DNA of 64,000 nt from Atrina japonica (Eukaryota; Mollusca; Bivalvia; Pterioida; Pinnidae): positions 950,001-1,014,000 of the forward strand of contig BROG01000131.1 in assembly GCA_030159075.1 (NCBI GenBank). The letters are read 5' to 3'. Both the position numbers and the translations under genes were made by a program. The notes under the pieces were generated by a model. The model ran no database searches. It saw nothing but the letters and a program-made list of their open reading frames with translations, and was not told the origin of the DNA. The first letter of the stretch is position 1; each line of letters opens with the position of its first letter. This document shows positions 1 through 64,000 of this stretch, piece by piece.

Positions 1-224
1 TATGTTTTTATTTTAACATGTGTCTTTATTGAATGAATTTAAATAAATCTTGTGTAGTTGACAAGTTTTAAGGTATGTGTAAACAACAAAATCTCGGAAT
101 TTTTTGGATGTTTTTATGCAGTGTATATTCAGTTATGGAAATACAATCGTTTTAATTCGGATATCGTCTTTGAATGAGGATGTGTATGGATTATCATGAT
201 CGTCACGTTTTGCAGAATTTCTAG

Positions 225-63828
<63,604 letters not shown>

Positions 63829-64000
63829 GTAAGTGTTTGTAAAATGTGATGTATAGACTTACATTATTGTATACAAATTAACTATTTTGTAGAACAAGCT
63901 ATGTACCATCATAAAATATAATAAACAGACCGAGAGAATAAATATTTACTACAACGATTTAAAATTGTTAAAAAGAAATCAGATATTAATTACCTCTTAA
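63829..64000 (+). other. ANKFN1: Start of intron 20
   Basis: AT-rich sequence to the window edge with no further acceptor and frame seen. Confidence 0.85.

Noticed and set aside
1..214. Promoter of the gene
   Set aside because: AT-rich with no convincing TATA/initiator arrangement, and exon 1 may be internal.

Overview
The window is eukaryotic and AT-rich. It is best read as intron-dominated genomic DNA from a mollusc, most likely a bivalve. The basis is the dispersed repeats: tRNA-headed SINEs, short TIR elements ending in TACAGTGGAACC, and elements opening TTATGCCCCCGGCC, which I recall as typical of bivalve genomes. No sequence search was possible, so the species is not named.

One protein-coding gene, on the + strand, runs through essentially the whole window and continues past its right edge. 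Twenty phase-compatible exons encode at least about 871 residues (counted from a Met at 255). The product matches the ANKFN1 family (ankyrin repeat and fibronectin type III domain protein; Drosophila wide awake/banderuola): a basic Ser-rich N-terminal region (exons 1-6), two ankyrin-type repeats (exons 7-8), a helical linker (exons 9-10), one FN3 domain (exons 11-12), a basic linker (exons 13-14), and the conserved C-terminal family region (exons 15-20), which includes the peptide GLYLGYLK. Every GT-AG junction restores the frame. One position offers a choice: a 29-nt exon at 23421 and a 50-nt exon at 25965 have identical phases, and joining both gives a stop, so they look mutually exclusive.

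Layout: 1-20483 is exon 1 and a 20-kb intron packed with minisatellites (units of about 57, 40, 47/43, 36-39 and 28-30 bp). 20484-37919 carries exons 2-6. 37920-45018 is a 7-kb intron that opens with a decayed tandem array of roughly 141-bp units; its first unit includes the end of exon 6 and its splice donor. 45019-63828 carries the conserved domains in closely spaced exons.

Mobile DNA is almost entirely small and non-autonomous: two tRNA-headed SINE families, six copies of a 90-bp TTAA-flanked TIR element, about sixteen copies of TACAGTGGAACC-type TIR repeats with different interiors, and single copies of other TIR elements. Several are nested, which fixes their ends and relative ages. No transposase, reverse transcriptase, second host gene, viral gene or CRISPR array was found. 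The strangest segment is 60731-62007, about 1.28 kb of extremely A+C-skewed sequence bounded by duplicated (CT)n plus a 25-bp direct repeat. It is either an assembly or read artefact or a very unusual insertion.
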